From NCBI GenBank assembly GCA_016648135.1, contig JADDOH010023165.1:175629-239628 (forward strand): DNA of 64,000 bases. Reading direction: 5' to 3'. A program made the position numbers and the translations under genes. The notes below the pieces were generated by a model. That model had not been told where the DNA came from, did no database searches, and saw nothing but the letters and a program-made list of their open reading frames with translations. This DNA comes from Agrypnia vestita (lineage: Eukaryota; Arthropoda; Insecta; Trichoptera; Phryganeidae). Numbering within the stretch: position 1 is the first letter of the stretch; every line of letters starts with the position of its first letter. Below are positions 23,935-35,366 of this stretch, piece after piece.

Positions 23935-24390
23935 AAAGCCCAGTCGCTTCTGCGACGACTGCTGCAGATAAGAAATTCAATCTCATCCGTTAAAGAGGCC
24001 CTAAATGATAATAAATGTCACCGCTGGGCGGACTGGAAGTGTTTTAAACTGCGTCACATGCCACGTGACCGCGGCGGCTCTGTCCGAGCCGATTTATCGG
24101 CGCAATAACTTCCCATTTATTGGATACTGCAACGGATCCATTGAAGAATGCTACCAATACCGGGAAGCGCGATAAATTGCGCCACAATCGGATACTTGGC
24201 CGCTCAGCGCTGTATCGCGGGAGATAAATTCACTTTACGTACAACCTGACCGCTTTCGTGACGAGCTGTAGCCGGGAACAATACGAATGGGTGTCTGGTT
24301 ATGGATATATTTACGATAACGAACCGGACCGATGCTCGAATCGAGAGGCGAGCCAGTCTCGGTGGAAATAGTTCACATTTTATTTGTGCT
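23935..24390. promoter_or_regulatory. GC-rich non-coding island with clustered GATA motifs
   Basis: GC content rises sharply above the AT-rich surroundings for about 450 bases, yet all frames checked contain stops. GATA cores occur at about 23967, 24007, 24095 (as TTATC), 24170, 24222 and 24313. There is also a CACGTG E-box at 24062-24067 and two TTTAT(C/T)GG homeodomain-like sites at 24093 and 24116. It lies about 4 kb downstream of the receptor exon on the receptor's strand, so it would be intronic if the gene continues leftward. An enhancer role is inference; an old GC-rich repeat is the alternative. Confidence 0.4.
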
Positions 24391-25005
24391 CTTATAAAAT
24401 TTTGTTCTACTCATGTCTTATCCGTTCAACGAACTTCTCATTTTATTTACTACCCGCGGAAGCTCTATAGTTGACTGTACCACCACTGTCTCACGTTTAA
24501 GCCGCGATGATTGCACTTTCTAGGGTCTAGATGACCTCTAATATTTTCCTGTATTGTGCGTTCCAAGATGTAATATTTCTTTGGATGCCTCATCAAGCAT
24601 AATTATTTCGTCCGTCTGTCTGTCCCCTTAAATGAGTTTAACATCCGTAATTTTGTTTGAATTCACTTGAACCTAGGGCTCGCAAATACGAACCGGCCGC
24701 TCAACGCATGTTGCTACGGCTGCCTCTCCGTGAATCGCCAAAAAGATACTATAAATGTATACTAGGGCTTACCTAATACCCAAACCAATTTTTAGTCATT
24801 TTTGATCGGTTGCAACTAGTTTTTATGTAAAAATTATTTACACTTTTTCTTTCGTTACAATTTGTATTATACATATTATTTTATTGCATTTTTATGACTT
24901 TTCAGATAAACTGGTGTTTTACTAAAACATTTTAATTATAGTGAAAAATTTTGCAATAGTGCGGGCAAATATAGTGATATAGTGAAAATACTTAAATATT
25001 TATTA
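24391..25005. other. Non-coding DNA with a GTCT-rich patch
   Basis: CCGTCTGTCTGTCC at about 24610 resembles the GTCT-rich starts of the Helentron-like repeats at 16.5 and 53.7 kb. Otherwise nothing is recognised. Confidence 0.4.
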
Positions 25006-25865
25006 TAAAATTCGACCATTCCCAGATGATGCGCTAGTATACAAATATATCAGGAGACAATTACATAGAAATCATTAACAAACTAAACTATGACCTTAAT
25101 CAAATATCAATATGGCTGAAAATAAATTAATTGTAATTAAACATCAAAAAATTAAAAATAATGAACATAGGAAATAAGAGAATACCAGATGTACCATCAA
25201 TAATTATCGATAGGGAAGCAATCAAAGAAACAACTGATATAAAATACTTGGGAATAATTATAGATAATAAATTAAACTTTTCACTAAACACTAATAATAT
25301 AGCAAAAAAATAGCAAAACGAATTTTACTCTTGGGAAGAATCAGAAGATATATTAAAACAGGTTCGTACAAACATATACATAACGCAACAATAGCCCCCT
25401 CATCAACTACTGCAACAGTAGGTATAGGTACTATTTCTGGCTAATGAAGAAGAATTAAAAAAATTAACAATACTCCAAAATAAAGCATTAAAGAATTATA
25501 CTCAAAAGAAATCGATACACAAGAATCAAAGTGATGTTAGAAAGCCAACAAATAATGACACATAACAAATAATTAAATTTAATGTACTTCTATTTATATA
25601 TAAAATTGTTACTGGACACAACAATACTTTTGAATTATTAAGAAAAATAAGAAAAAACCAATATGAACATGACCCTTGTACAAGAAAAAAAGATGAAATA
25701 AGATTGCCATTCAGAAAGAAAAAAAGATCGCAAACATACGTGATGTACAGTGGGATGGAGTTATATGTGAGTCTGCCAGGGGATATTAAATATGAAAAAA
25801 AAAGAAAATTTTTAAGAAAAAACTAAGAAAGTTCGCGATGCGTGCTTATGATTAGAAATTTTATA
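25006..25865 (+). pseudogene. Decayed CR1/Jockey-like LINE reverse transcriptase
   Basis: The + strand reads PDDALVYKYI near 25025, a damaged (F/Y)ADD catalytic motif with the alanine changed to proline. Then come IKYLGIIIDNKLNFSLNTNN near 25230, KRILLLGRIRRYIKTGSYK near 25315, and scattered C-terminal blocks to about 25850. Order and spacing match RT motifs 5-7 and the thumb. Stops and frameshifts interrupt it repeatedly, so it cannot be functional. It is on the opposite strand to the receptor gene. Confidence 0.75.
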
Positions 25866-26394
25866 AACTGATATTTTAAACTGTCTTTTAATTTAATTTT
25901 GTTGACTATTACGTGCTTTAAAAATTTCTAATGATTCTAAATTATTCAATTTCAGACCGAAATTACTTATGTGTAAAATAGAAAAAAAAAGAATAATTTA
26001 GAATCATTAAAAATTAGTCAAGCATGTAATAGTAAACAAAATATTATTAATAATCAATAACTATTAGCCCAATTCTAAAAAAATTCCAATAATTGCGAGT
26101 AATCAAGAGCTTTGGTAATAATATTTGTAAAAATAATTTTTTAAATAATTGAAAAAAAAAAGAAACAAAAGACATTTCATTCTGATATTTTGACAGTTAT
26201 ACAACACCCTGTTTTTCTGAAACATGTTGGTGGAATTACTCATATAAAAGAAGTAGATATAAACAAATAATATAATCGATATTTTTTTTAAATTTCAATC
26301 TACAATGTTGCTGAATCAATTGAAAAAATAATTTATTATTTACTTCATGTTCAGAGTTTATATCACGTTTAACCAAAAAAAAATGAATGATCAT

Positions 26395-26620
26395 ACCTTG
26401 GCTTAGAAAGATCGCTTTAGGTGGTTTGGTAACGTGGAATGAGTGGACGAGGAGAAGATACTGGGAATGATGTACGACACGAGTGCTGTTGGCACCAGAG
26501 GTCCGCGGAAGACTTGAACACGAACAGGTAAACTAGATGAAATATGGTCCTGGTAGAAGTTTCGCAAGAGAGTTGACCCAAAGAAATATGTACCTATATA
26601 CCAAGTACCTTTCTAATTAC
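26395..26620 (+). pseudogene. Weak LINE C-terminal remnant
   Basis: RFRWFGNVE followed about 30 codons later by GTRGPRKT resembles the RWxGHVxRM...GxRxxGRPRxRW block near the C-terminus of many insect LINE ORF2 proteins. Several substitutions and frame breaks make it a low-grade match. Confidence 0.45.
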
Positions 26621-28340
26621 AATGTTTCCAGAGATCTTGAGAAGAGCTATCAGATGGTGCTTTTAGGGATTGTATAATATGAAAATGCTCGCATTCTATA
26701 TTTAGCCATAAGTTACTACCTCATGACATAGAGACCGGCGGTGAGACCCGGGAGAGTACCAAAATAGACCTATTTTCACACAACACATATTCATTTAGCT
26801 TACTTTGAAAAATTGTAAAAATACTATTGTAACTTGGACCTCTATCATTTAAATTTGAATATGATTGTCAGTTATGTGATTTGCGAGGTATTTGGTGGAT
26901 TAGTTCTTTAAATGACGAAACACTGGTTCATGTCTTTGCTAAGCCCTATTATCCAACAAAATAATTTCGTTGTCTGTTTCGTGAAAAGTACTCCATGTAG
27001 GGTCCATGTTTTTAAAACCAAACGTACATTTTTATATTCGTGTTTACTAATGAAAAATATTTCTTGATTAAATATCTTATTTTCATTAACATTGTGTAAT
27101 TATTTCCAGAACTTGTCAAAAAGGTGAAAAAAGGCATATATAATTCCACTTTAAGATTAATGTCTATGCCTGTTCTCTTCATGGGGACCAGTGTCCTCTT
27201 CATTGTACACTATCCCTTGAAGAGAACATTTCCTATTTATTATAAAATCAACGATAACCTGAAATTAGACGGGAGTATTTCAAATTCAATTTAGGAATTA
27301 TGAAAGGAATGAATACTCTACATAACTCCATACTCAGTTTTCGAAATAGTGTATTAATTTTGTATTTACAGCAATGAGAAAAAAAAGTCCTCATCATTGT
27401 GGTTCTCCCCTACTTGTAAGCATTTCTTAAATCGATCGCAAATATAGATTCCGAAATTTAATAAAATACCGACCATAATTTTTTTACTGTACCCACGTTA
27501 TTATTCATATATATCTTCTATTTTATATTATTACATCCATCGTTATCGTTTGCAATAAATTGGTATATATTTGAAATGAAAGAAGTTTTCAGACCTACTT
27601 TTTGTTAATAATTGATAACAACGTACCGTTAGACTCAATCGAGCGATTATCAAATAAAGTTTTTGAATATATTAAGTTTGAATTATTTAAGAAAGATTCG
27701 AGTTTTACGACTCAACATAATAGGTACCTACTTTTTTTTGTATTGATAAGAAAATGTTCATAAAAGTTTTTAGACGTTTGATAATAATATGATCAAATAT
27801 TATATAAATCATATATAAGTTAAGTTAACAATAAATGTTTTAATAAAATCAAATTTCAAAGTCTGCTTTAGCACTTTATTTGCAAATATAAAAAAAAATT
27901 CACGAATTGTGTAAAATTTTCTTTAAAACTTTATCTTCTGAACAGAAAAAACAATTGTGTATCGACGTATAACAAATTATTTACATTCAAAGAAAAAAAT
28001 TGTATTGTTCATGCATAGAATTAAAATTAAAATAAAATAGTCGAAACATAACAATCAATTATTGTAATGGATCTGCGGAACGTACGTCGCGACGCGCGAA
28101 AGGGACAGAGCATGACAGAGAGGGTAAATGGATTTAAGGGCGAGCAGCGCGAGTGAAAGGGCTCTTTTGCATTACATCGAGACCGATCGTTATTGTTCAT
28201 TATTATCACTGTATTTCTGTAAAACGTATTGTTACCGCCAATAAATTACGAGTCTAAAACAATATCTTTTATTGGAAGAAACCCAGCACAAAGAAGAACG
28301 AGACAGGAATTTCACAATTATGATGGTTGATAAAATTCTT

Positions 28341-28342
28341 AC
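28341..28342 (-). other. 5' splice donor after receptor exon
   Basis: The minus strand reads CCCCAG|GTAAGAAT, an excellent match to the eukaryotic donor consensus. It falls exactly where receptor homology stops, after SIPQ at the end of TM4. Confidence 0.85.
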
Positions 28343-28915
28343 CTGGGGAATACTCAGCACCGCGCTCAAGATCCACACGAATATCAGCAAGTTTGTTCCT
28401 CTCCTCGCTGTGGACAGACTCTTCATGGGGTACCTGACGGCAACGAAGCGGTCCACGCCGATGAGCACGAGCACAAACGTGCTGAGGTACAAGCTGAACA
28501 TCTGCACGAACTTGAACAGCTTGCAGGCGGCATTGCTCGCCAGCCACTCCACCGTGTAGCTCCAGGCCGCTTCGCCCGCGAGGCAGAACACGGTGACCAG
28601 CAGATCGGCCACCGACAGCTGGAGAATCAGGCTGTAGATGGCGCTGCACGAGGTTCTGGAGAATCTTCTGGCTTTCTGGCTCCGCCTGATGCTGACGATC
28701 GTGGCCACGTTTCCCACTAAGGAGAGCACCGCCAGGATGCTCAGCACAATGACCTCGATCCATTTTCTGTAAGTTAGTTTGGGCGCGTGGTCCAAGCACA
28801 GCGATGCACTTCCGTTGATTGTCCAATTTTGGAGGGGTTGAAATCTTATATCAGATAAATTCAATCCATAAGCCTCGCATACCTCGATAGGATAGATCGC
28901 TTCGACTCCTTCCAT
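28343..28915 (-). CDS. CrzR: Corazonin receptor-like GPCR, first coding exon (partial)
   Basis: A neuropeptide G-protein-coupled receptor of the GnRH/AKH/corazonin superfamily, expected in the plasma membrane where it binds corazonin. The exon encodes 191 residues from the first ATG (28915) through TM4. N-glycosylation sequons are at N19, N30 and N34. TM1 (~52-76) carries VGNVAT, and TM2 (~92-115) carries SAIYSLILQLSVADLLVT. The disulfide Cys is C131 (ECL1/TM3). TM3 runs FSLYLSTFVLVLIGVDRF, with DRF in place of DRY at 155-157, then AVRYPMKSL in ICL2 and TM4 to SIPQ. GEAAW and the ICL2 motif fit corazonin receptors better than AKH or ACP receptors. Translation ends in phase 0 at CAG|GTAAGAA, a consensus donor; the open frame past it to 28232 is intron read-through. 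About half of a typical receptor (TM5-TM7) is missing from this exon. Composition is clearly GC-richer than the flanks. Confidence 0.88.
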
Positions 28916-29657
28916 GATATCGACGGTAATACTACTTTATCATTAATTTTATATTAAAAATTATTATATTCCATTCATATTCCATTATATAAATACTACA
29001 CTTTTTAATTTGAGTGACACAATTACGTACATATTTTTATTTCATTTATCAGTTAACTGAGAATACTCAGCTATGTGTGGTGGAATGTGGATTCATCTAG
29101 AAACCCCCTTATCTCAATTAGAGACAGATATGAATCTTCTCTTTTTTACATTTTTACTCAATTTCACCCATTAGAATCGTTAGCCTATTTTTTTGCATCG
29201 AATATATTTCTGGTGCGGTCCATTAGACAGGTTCAGGATAACCAATCATATCTGAAACAAAAAACATCCAATTAATAAATTGGTTTTAATTTTTATATAA
29301 GTAGCTATTTTAATGGAAATTCATCAATAAAATCAAATTTTTAGGTCGTAATTTTGCGTTTAATATAATTTGGTGTACCTAAAATTATTCTTCTCATTTT
29401 TCAAATTTACGAAGTAATTAATATTAAGGTCTTCATTATTTAGGGAAAATTCATTTCATATTGTTTTGAGTCTTTTCACAATATACAATTTTCATTATTG
29501 ATTACCATAATAACTCTTTGAGAACATTAATGTACATTTTAATGACGAGTTTTTCAATTTACAAAAATTTATTGCCACTTTAACGCGAGGCTTTTTTGTT
29601 CTTGTTTAAATACTTCGTTAAATGCTATATTAAGTTAAAAATAATTTAATAATATTA
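28916..29657 (-). other. 5' flank of the receptor start codon; no further exon recognised
   Basis: AT-rich sequence immediately upstream of the receptor ATG. It may hold 5' UTR or an intron acceptor, but no convincing pyrimidine tract plus AG was identified. No TATA or initiator pair was seen close to the ATG. Confidence 0.4.
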
Positions 29658-29710
29658 TGAAACACTTTAGAATGTTCTAGATTAAATCTAAAACATTCTA
29701 AAGTGTTTCA
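29658..29710. repeat. Perfect 19-bp-arm palindrome
   Basis: Arms at 29658-29676 and 29692-29710 are perfect complements (TGAAACACTTTAGAATGTT). The 15-base loop contains the palindrome AGATTTAATCT in near-complete form. It is probably a minimal foldback element or hairpin scar. No target duplication is obvious. Confidence 0.9.
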
Positions 29711-29760
29711 GAGTAGTATAAATGTACATTACATCTCTTGTGCTGGTATAAACATACTTA

Positions 29761-29903
29761 GAGCCGGTTGTTTCAACTTGGTTTAAAGTAAAAGTTCATT
29801 TAAAGCATATATTTTTTACGGAAACGGGTTATTTGATTGAAGAAAGCAAAAATCTACACTTTCAACGAAATATTCCTATAAACTGAGTTGATGCAACCGG
29901 CTC
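29761..29903. mobile_element. 143-bp Harbinger-like MITE
   Basis: Terminal inverted repeats GAGCCGGTTG...CAACCGGCTC, extended imperfectly inward (TTTCAACTTGGTTTA against the complement of TAAACTGAGTTGATG). The trinucleotide TTA flanks both ends (29758-29760, 29904-29906). A 3-bp TTA/TAA duplication with GC-rich TIR starts is typical of PIF/Harbinger MITEs. It lies about 0.85 kb upstream of the receptor start codon. Confidence 0.8.
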
Positions 29904-29906
29904 TTA

Positions 29907-31624
29907 GCTACGTTATGTTGTTATTATTTAAATACGATCCTATTTTTTGACTTTGAAGGTCTGGTAGACTCGTTGATTTCGCTAACCATTATGTCTAAGA
30001 ATTAATAATGACATTGCCATGATTATCGATTTATTTTTAATGTGCTAAAAGCATATTTGAAAGGGTTAAAATCTCCTTATCTAATTTGTATAGTATTTCT
30101 CTTCACCAGCTAACATCCATTCGCCACTGGATGAAGGCTCTACGATTGCAACTAACTAATTCGATGCCACCTGCATCCCACTAGTTAAGCTTCTATGAAA
30201 TAGGCTCTGGCATCTACCTGGGCTTTGGCTTTTAGAGCTCTGTATGTATATATTGTCAAGGGACATGGCTTTGAGAGATAAAAGTTACTGAATACGCTTT
30301 AAATTGAATAACCGTTCCCAACTTTTAGACAATTAATGTCTCCAGAATATTTCACACACTTATTTTTGCACTAATTAACGCTGTTTCTATTATTCCCCTT
30401 TCAATGTTTGTTCGCAGAAAGACTTATTGCCCTGGTATTCCTATATTTATTCACTGTCGCTTTAATATACATTGTCGCTTTAATATCCGCTGATCACACT
30501 GAGATCGCTCTGTTAGTAGTATCGCGTGAGTTACGTCAAGAATCACTGAATACATCGGTTCTAACGCTGAGATGTCACACTTGTTATCGTCACGAATATA
30601 TTACCTGATACTGCGTCGCGTAACGCCTTCCATAGACAAATTCCTTCGAGAATATTCGAGAGAATGCGGTCACGGATAACTGACCTTGCATTGCGTGCAT
30701 AGTATTCGAGAGTTTGCGATCATGGATGACTGATTGGGTATTGTTGTATTGTCATCAGTATTCAGTAGGTTCACCATCTCGTTACAATAAATATGATAAT
30801 TATTTATATTAATTAAATTTTATGGGTTATATTTTTTTAAGTTTGTCGCACTAAAAAAATCTATATTAAGGCAGGCATATATATATATAATAATAATTAT
30901 TGGGTAATTTTTTTCAGATACCATCCAATGTGCATGTATTAGGGTCACCCTAAGATTAATTTTGTACATGTATGAATAAATATAGCTGACATTTTCCACC
31001 ATTCACTTAAATTATTAATTAAAATATGGATGTTATAAAAAAAAATCAATGTGTGACAAAATAAATTTAGTCGTTTTTCTGAAATACTAGAACGTTTTGG
31101 CATCGATTGAATTTCTTTAACGACCTACCACCTTCTCCACCCTAGAGCACTTTTCGGTAAGTCTATTCTTTGTTTCAGCCAGGTCGTTAGGAAAGCAGAA
31201 AATTTATGTTCTTTTCTTTTCCCTTATTGGAAACTGTTACGTGAGAATGTTCGAGCGTTTATTTACTTCCAGTTTCAAAGACTCGTATTGAAAAATGACA
31301 CAAAAAATGGTAAAGGACAAGTTATGGAGGAAACTGACACTATATTTTGAATATTTTTGTGATTCATATATAATTGATTTTAAATGTTGTCATGTGTCGT
31401 GGCTGCAGGAGGAATGAATGAAAATGCTAGGATTAAATACAGGAATACCGATTAAACTAACGTACAAGGTCACTTATCACTTTTTGACTTAATGCTAATA
31501 TTTAAATTAAACTGTTTCGCAACTTTATCACTCGTAAATTGACACTTTATATTCGCTTTAACACCTTATTCACTCTTCATTAGAATATTCCATCAATTTC
31601 TGCACTTATTAATTTCGCTTCGAT
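29907..31624. other. Upstream DNA of the receptor gene, mostly unrecognised
   Basis: 30100-30250 has a phrase (CATTCGCCACTGGATGAAGGC) like LINE 3' ends, but no ORF supports it. 30400-30780 has repeated TATTCGAGAG...GCGGTCACGGAT/GCGATCATGGAT units suggesting a small local duplication. No exon is recognised. Confidence 0.4.
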
Positions 31625-31805
31625 TTAATTTCGCTACGTAAAAACTTTCTAGAATCGCTGTCTCTTTGCCACAGGCTCTTTGCAGCTACCGCTCGCTAGG
31701 CCAGCCTGACCCGCCGCCCGCGGCTACCTTCACTTTGTTATAGTCTGTCAATGTGCATGGAAAATAACCCACCTCTTACTCCCGTGTATCGTATTTATAT
31801 GGCTA
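31625..31805 (-). promoter_or_regulatory. CpG-rich island with TATA-like box, candidate minus-strand promoter
   Basis: 31660-31730 is strongly GC/CpG-rich (GACCCGCCGCCCGCGGC) in an AT-rich setting. On the minus strand an ATATAAATAC box at 31791-31800 precedes it. It lies about 2.9 kb upstream of the receptor ATG on the same strand and could hold the transcription start and a non-coding first exon. No strong initiator was found, so this is inference. Confidence 0.3.
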
Positions 31806-32149
31806 ATGCTGTTATCCAGACCTTTCCAGTGTTTACTAGCAAGTAAATTACAGGTTTTCCTGGAAAGTTGCAGACGTCACTCGAAAATTGGAGGTGATTC
31901 CAGATGCAATAGTGCCAACTTCAAACAACTGTTACTTTGGCAGAAGTGCGTGATTTTTAGCCTTATTACATTTTTTTTATCACTTAAGACCAAATAGAGA
32001 ACATTCTTGTGGATAGAGCAAGCGTTTTAATATAAGGGAGGACCTTTAAGGTTCTCAAATCAAATGTCGAGAATCACCACTTCTAGGTCATCGTGAAAGA
32101 TCGGGATAGTATGTCAAATACCTACAGGAAGCATACATAGGTCTGAGGA
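31806..32149. other. Unrecognised DNA
   Basis: A 63-codon + frame here lacks motifs; nothing else is seen. Confidence 0.4.
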
Positions 32150-33690
32150 AAACAAGTCTGATGTAACCAAACTTAATGATACAAATGTCGAAGCCAAGTA
32201 TATAAAGGAACTGGCAGACAAGTTTAATGACAGCTCATGTATTACGGAGATATGAGAAGGGTTTACTATCCCGAGTGAGGTAGAAGTAAGGTAGAATATG
32301 TTAAGAGGAATAAAAAGGTTCTAGTTCGACGAATATTGTGAAAATATGAAAAAGAAAGGAAGCTAAACTTAAGTTTGTGCAGAATACAAATAATATTACC
32401 AAAAGCACAAAATATGTAAAAATTAGAATAAAGATCTTTAGATCAAAGAAACAATATTTTATGAAATCAAAATCAGCGACATACAACAATAATAAATTTA
32501 CAAGAATACCCGAGAAATCAGTAAGCTCATCAAAAAAATTGTAATAGATATAAATGGCACAGTTATGAGGAATGTCTTAAGTAATTTTGTAGCTTATAAA
32601 ATCGGTGTTCTTCGGACATAGAAAAAGTAATTTGTGGACCTCATCAACATACGTAATGCCGACATTGATATCACCATAGGCTCTAGCATTGCAGAAATTT
32701 TGACTGATGAGCCTTTGTCAAGAATATTATAATATAGTTTTAATTTTTAATGCTATAAGGGAAACTAGGTCCAATTACAATAGGAAAAAAACTCTACTCG
32801 TGACACCCATACTTGTGAAAACCACATGATGTATTGTGAGCTCTCGATATATAAAGTAAAATTCGTACATACTGAACTACGAGAACACTGTATACATTAT
32901 TGTGTAATGAAGGAAATACAAAAGGCAACTGGCATCAATGAAATACCTGCAGAACTTCTAAAATCGGGAAAAAACGAGTTCGCAAAAGAGCTACATTCCA
33001 TTGTGATCAAAATCTGGAAAAACAAACAACTCTCAAGGGAGTGGAAACAGGGAGTGATTATTCAGACCCGTAAAGAGAGTAAAAGGTTCGCGGTACCTAC
33101 AGAGAAATCACATTGATGTAGCAATGTAGTGATGCAGTGTACCTACAAGGTTTTATTGAAACATTATCACTGTGACTTTCAGTGGAATGGAACCATATTA
33201 GACCAGATATTTATTATCAGAACGATAATAAAAAATGTATGGGAGTATTGCCTTACGTCTTTCAGAAGGCATACAGCTCAATATAGTGGTCACAACTAAT
33301 TGAAGTATTGGTAGAACTGGGATTTTAAAATAATTTTAACTAAAACATGGAGGTGAAGTTTAGTCTCCCGCTAAGAAAATATTGTATGTGTTTTCAGAAA
33401 TAAAATCGTGAGTCCAATACGAGATTGAAGATTTTACCGCCAATACTATATAGCTTAGCAGCAGAGAATGGAAGAGGTTAAAAAATGTATAAGGGTACTA
33501 GTATAACACATCAGATACTCTGATAAAAGTGAAAGCAAGAAGGTAATAGTGAGCGTACGTAGTGTAACGAGAGCAGATGAGATCCGTAATATGCAAAAAA
33601 ATTTCATACACAAGACAACAAAATTAAAACAGAGACCAAGATGGGAATATGATGTAAACACAGACCTGAAAAGGTAGCGGGGCGCCTTGT
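32150..33690 (+). pseudogene. Decayed LINE (R1/RTE-type) ORF2
   Basis: Scattered + strand blocks appear in the expected order. NVEAKYIKELADKF lies near 32190. RT finger motif GINEIPAELLKSGKNEF with IVIKIWKNKQLSREWKQGVI lies at about 32927-33060. RT motif A FQKAYSSI, whose catalytic aspartate is changed (usual KAYDS), is at about 33259-33283, followed by LIEVLVELGF. Many stops and frameshifts intervene. It shows no intact domain and ends near the tandem array at 33697. Confidence 0.75.
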
Positions 33691-33696
33691 TTAGAT

Positions 33697-33910
33697 AAAG
33701 ACCATAAAGCCCATTTCTAGACGTAGACTACTAAGACTACATCTAGACGAAGACAACAAAGACCATATCTAGACGAAGAGCACAAAGGCCAAATCTAGAT
33801 GAAAAACACAAATTTCATATTAAGACAAAGGCCACAAAGGCTATGTCTAGACGAAGACCATAAAGGCCATGTCTAGACGAAGTATACAAAGCCCATGTCT
33901 AGACGATGGG
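33697..33910. repeat. 26-30 bp tandem repeat array
   Basis: Seven to eight degenerate units of the form TCTAGACGAAGACCATAAAGGCCATG. TCTAGACG or TCTAGATG recurs near 33716, 33742, 33768, 33794, 33845, 33873 and 33898. It starts just after the decayed LINE. Confidence 0.9.
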
Positions 33911-34599
33911 CTCCTCAAACATCCCATTTTTTTCTGACCGTTGTTATTTGCTGCCATGTATTTCCACAAAGTTTCACGATTAAGTCAAACCAGCAGATAT
34001 TAGGATGATCATTTTGCTTCTCAATTTCCCGGGTTTGCCAGTTTGCTATACTGCCTGCCATTTTTTATTTATTAGTATATGTTTCTAATAAAATAAATCT
34101 TAATATATGATAGGGCTTACATTTCATACCTTTTTAATATTGTAATAAAGTGGTATTGTAATATAGAACGGAAATTTCTTTTTAACACAGAAATATTATG
34201 GCTTAATTTTTAAAACCACGTAAAACAAAATAATTTAATTCACATTACCAATATACATAGTTACGAATTCCACAGAGAATAAATTATTTATGGATTTTAT
34301 TGGGCTAGTAACCACTGTTAAACTGATAACTAATAATGAATTAGGGAATTCAGAAAATGGAAAATATACATCTCAGAGGACAATACATAATGCCAATATC
34401 ATATTGTTTGTGTGACCCATGTATCTGAAATTTAAAACAGATACAAAGTTTTATGCAATCTAGATTAGGATTCCGATCTGTTTCAACATTGGAATGATCG
34501 AATCGACTAACATGATATGTAAATACAATTCTGTTGTCTTATTCTAATGTTATATGTGTTAGTTTGATATCGATTTTCAACATATTTATTTATTTATCT
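33911..34599. other. Non-coding AT-rich DNA
   Basis: Nothing recognised. Confidence 0.45.
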
Positions 34600-35366
34600 T
34601 AATAATTTAGTTCCACACATAATGTTGTGTGGGCTAATACAAGATTTCACTAGGACATGTTGCATTACATCTAATCATTTAAAAGTGTTTATAATATAAT
34701 TTTTACACTTCAGTTTAAACTTCCTTATATTCTCCATGTTTTGAATTTCCTGTAGCAGGCTATCGAAGATTTTTATACCTTTATACATCATACAATTTTG
34801 TGAGGTGTTTTTCTTTTCCTTTGGTAGTCTTATGTTGTCACTTCCTCTTGTATTGTAGGAACGAAAATCCTTATTCAGCTTTATCCTGTCATCGAAGTAT
34901 TTGGGTACTAATCCATGTTTAATTTTAATCCATGTTTATTTGCACCATTACATTATATATTACTCTTTGATTTACAGTTTCCAGTCGTAGGACATTCAAT
35001 ATTTTTGTTATTTTAGTTCTCCTATTACACTTCAGTATTATGCGCATCGCTCTATTTTGTACTATTTGTAGTTTCTTAGCATTCCTTCGTTGCTTATAAA
35101 TAATAAACAGGAACAATATTCTATGTGCGGGAGAATCATAGTATTGTATATTAGTAAACTTGTATTTTTATTCTTATGTCTTCTTATTCTTCCAAGTAAG
35201 GAAACTTTTTTGCGATTTTCTTCACCACAAAATCAGTATTTTTTGTAAATGTTAGTTTTGAATCTATAATTACACCTAGATATTTTATACTGTCTACGAT
35301 TTCTAATATCTCATTTTCTAGTTTCACATTATATTTGGTTGTTCTTTTTTTGCTTCCAATTATCAT
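34600..35366 (-). pseudogene. CR1/Jockey-like LINE, 3' part
   Basis: Minus-strand blocks run right to left. IVDSIKYLGVIIDSKLTF (35184-35366 frame) is the RT thumb motif. KLQIVQNRAMRIILKCNRR and LNVLRLETVNQRVIYN (34925-35116 frame) follow. A C-terminal segment near 34700-34790 reads YKGIKIFDSLLQEIQN with frame breaks. The 3' end lies at about 34600 in an AAATAAAT-rich tail. It belongs to the same clade as 35757-36396 and 42450-42715. Confidence 0.8.

Larger units (their letters stand above)
25866..28342 (-). other. Presumed intron sequence of the receptor gene
   Basis: This interval follows the splice donor at 28342-28341 on the minus strand. No receptor exon 2 (ECL2/TM5-like) was recognised in it. 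A weak + strand LINE remnant lies near 26395-26620 (RWFGNVE, GPRKT-like). A GC-rich patch at 28070-28170 has no recognisable coding sequence. Confidence 0.5.

Noticed and set aside
23940..24380. GC-rich island as a second receptor exon
   Set aside because: Minus-strand frames checked contain stops and none gives an ECL2/TM5 motif.
26210..26240. CTGAAACATGTTGG as another PLE/hammerhead end
   Set aside because: Only the GAAACATGTTG string matches; no CTGANGA-like box or PLE coding sequence lies nearby.
28232..28342. Extension of the receptor reading frame past SIPQ to a stop
   Set aside because: The sequence switches to intron-like composition right after a consensus GTAAGAA donor, and receptor homology stops there.
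28269..28826. 185-codon and 95-codon frames overlapping the receptor exon
   Set aside because: Shadow frames of the GC-rich receptor exon; they lack any membrane or domain pattern.
33697..33910. CRISPR-like array
   Set aside because: Eukaryotic context, units are contiguous without unique spacers, and no cas genes exist.
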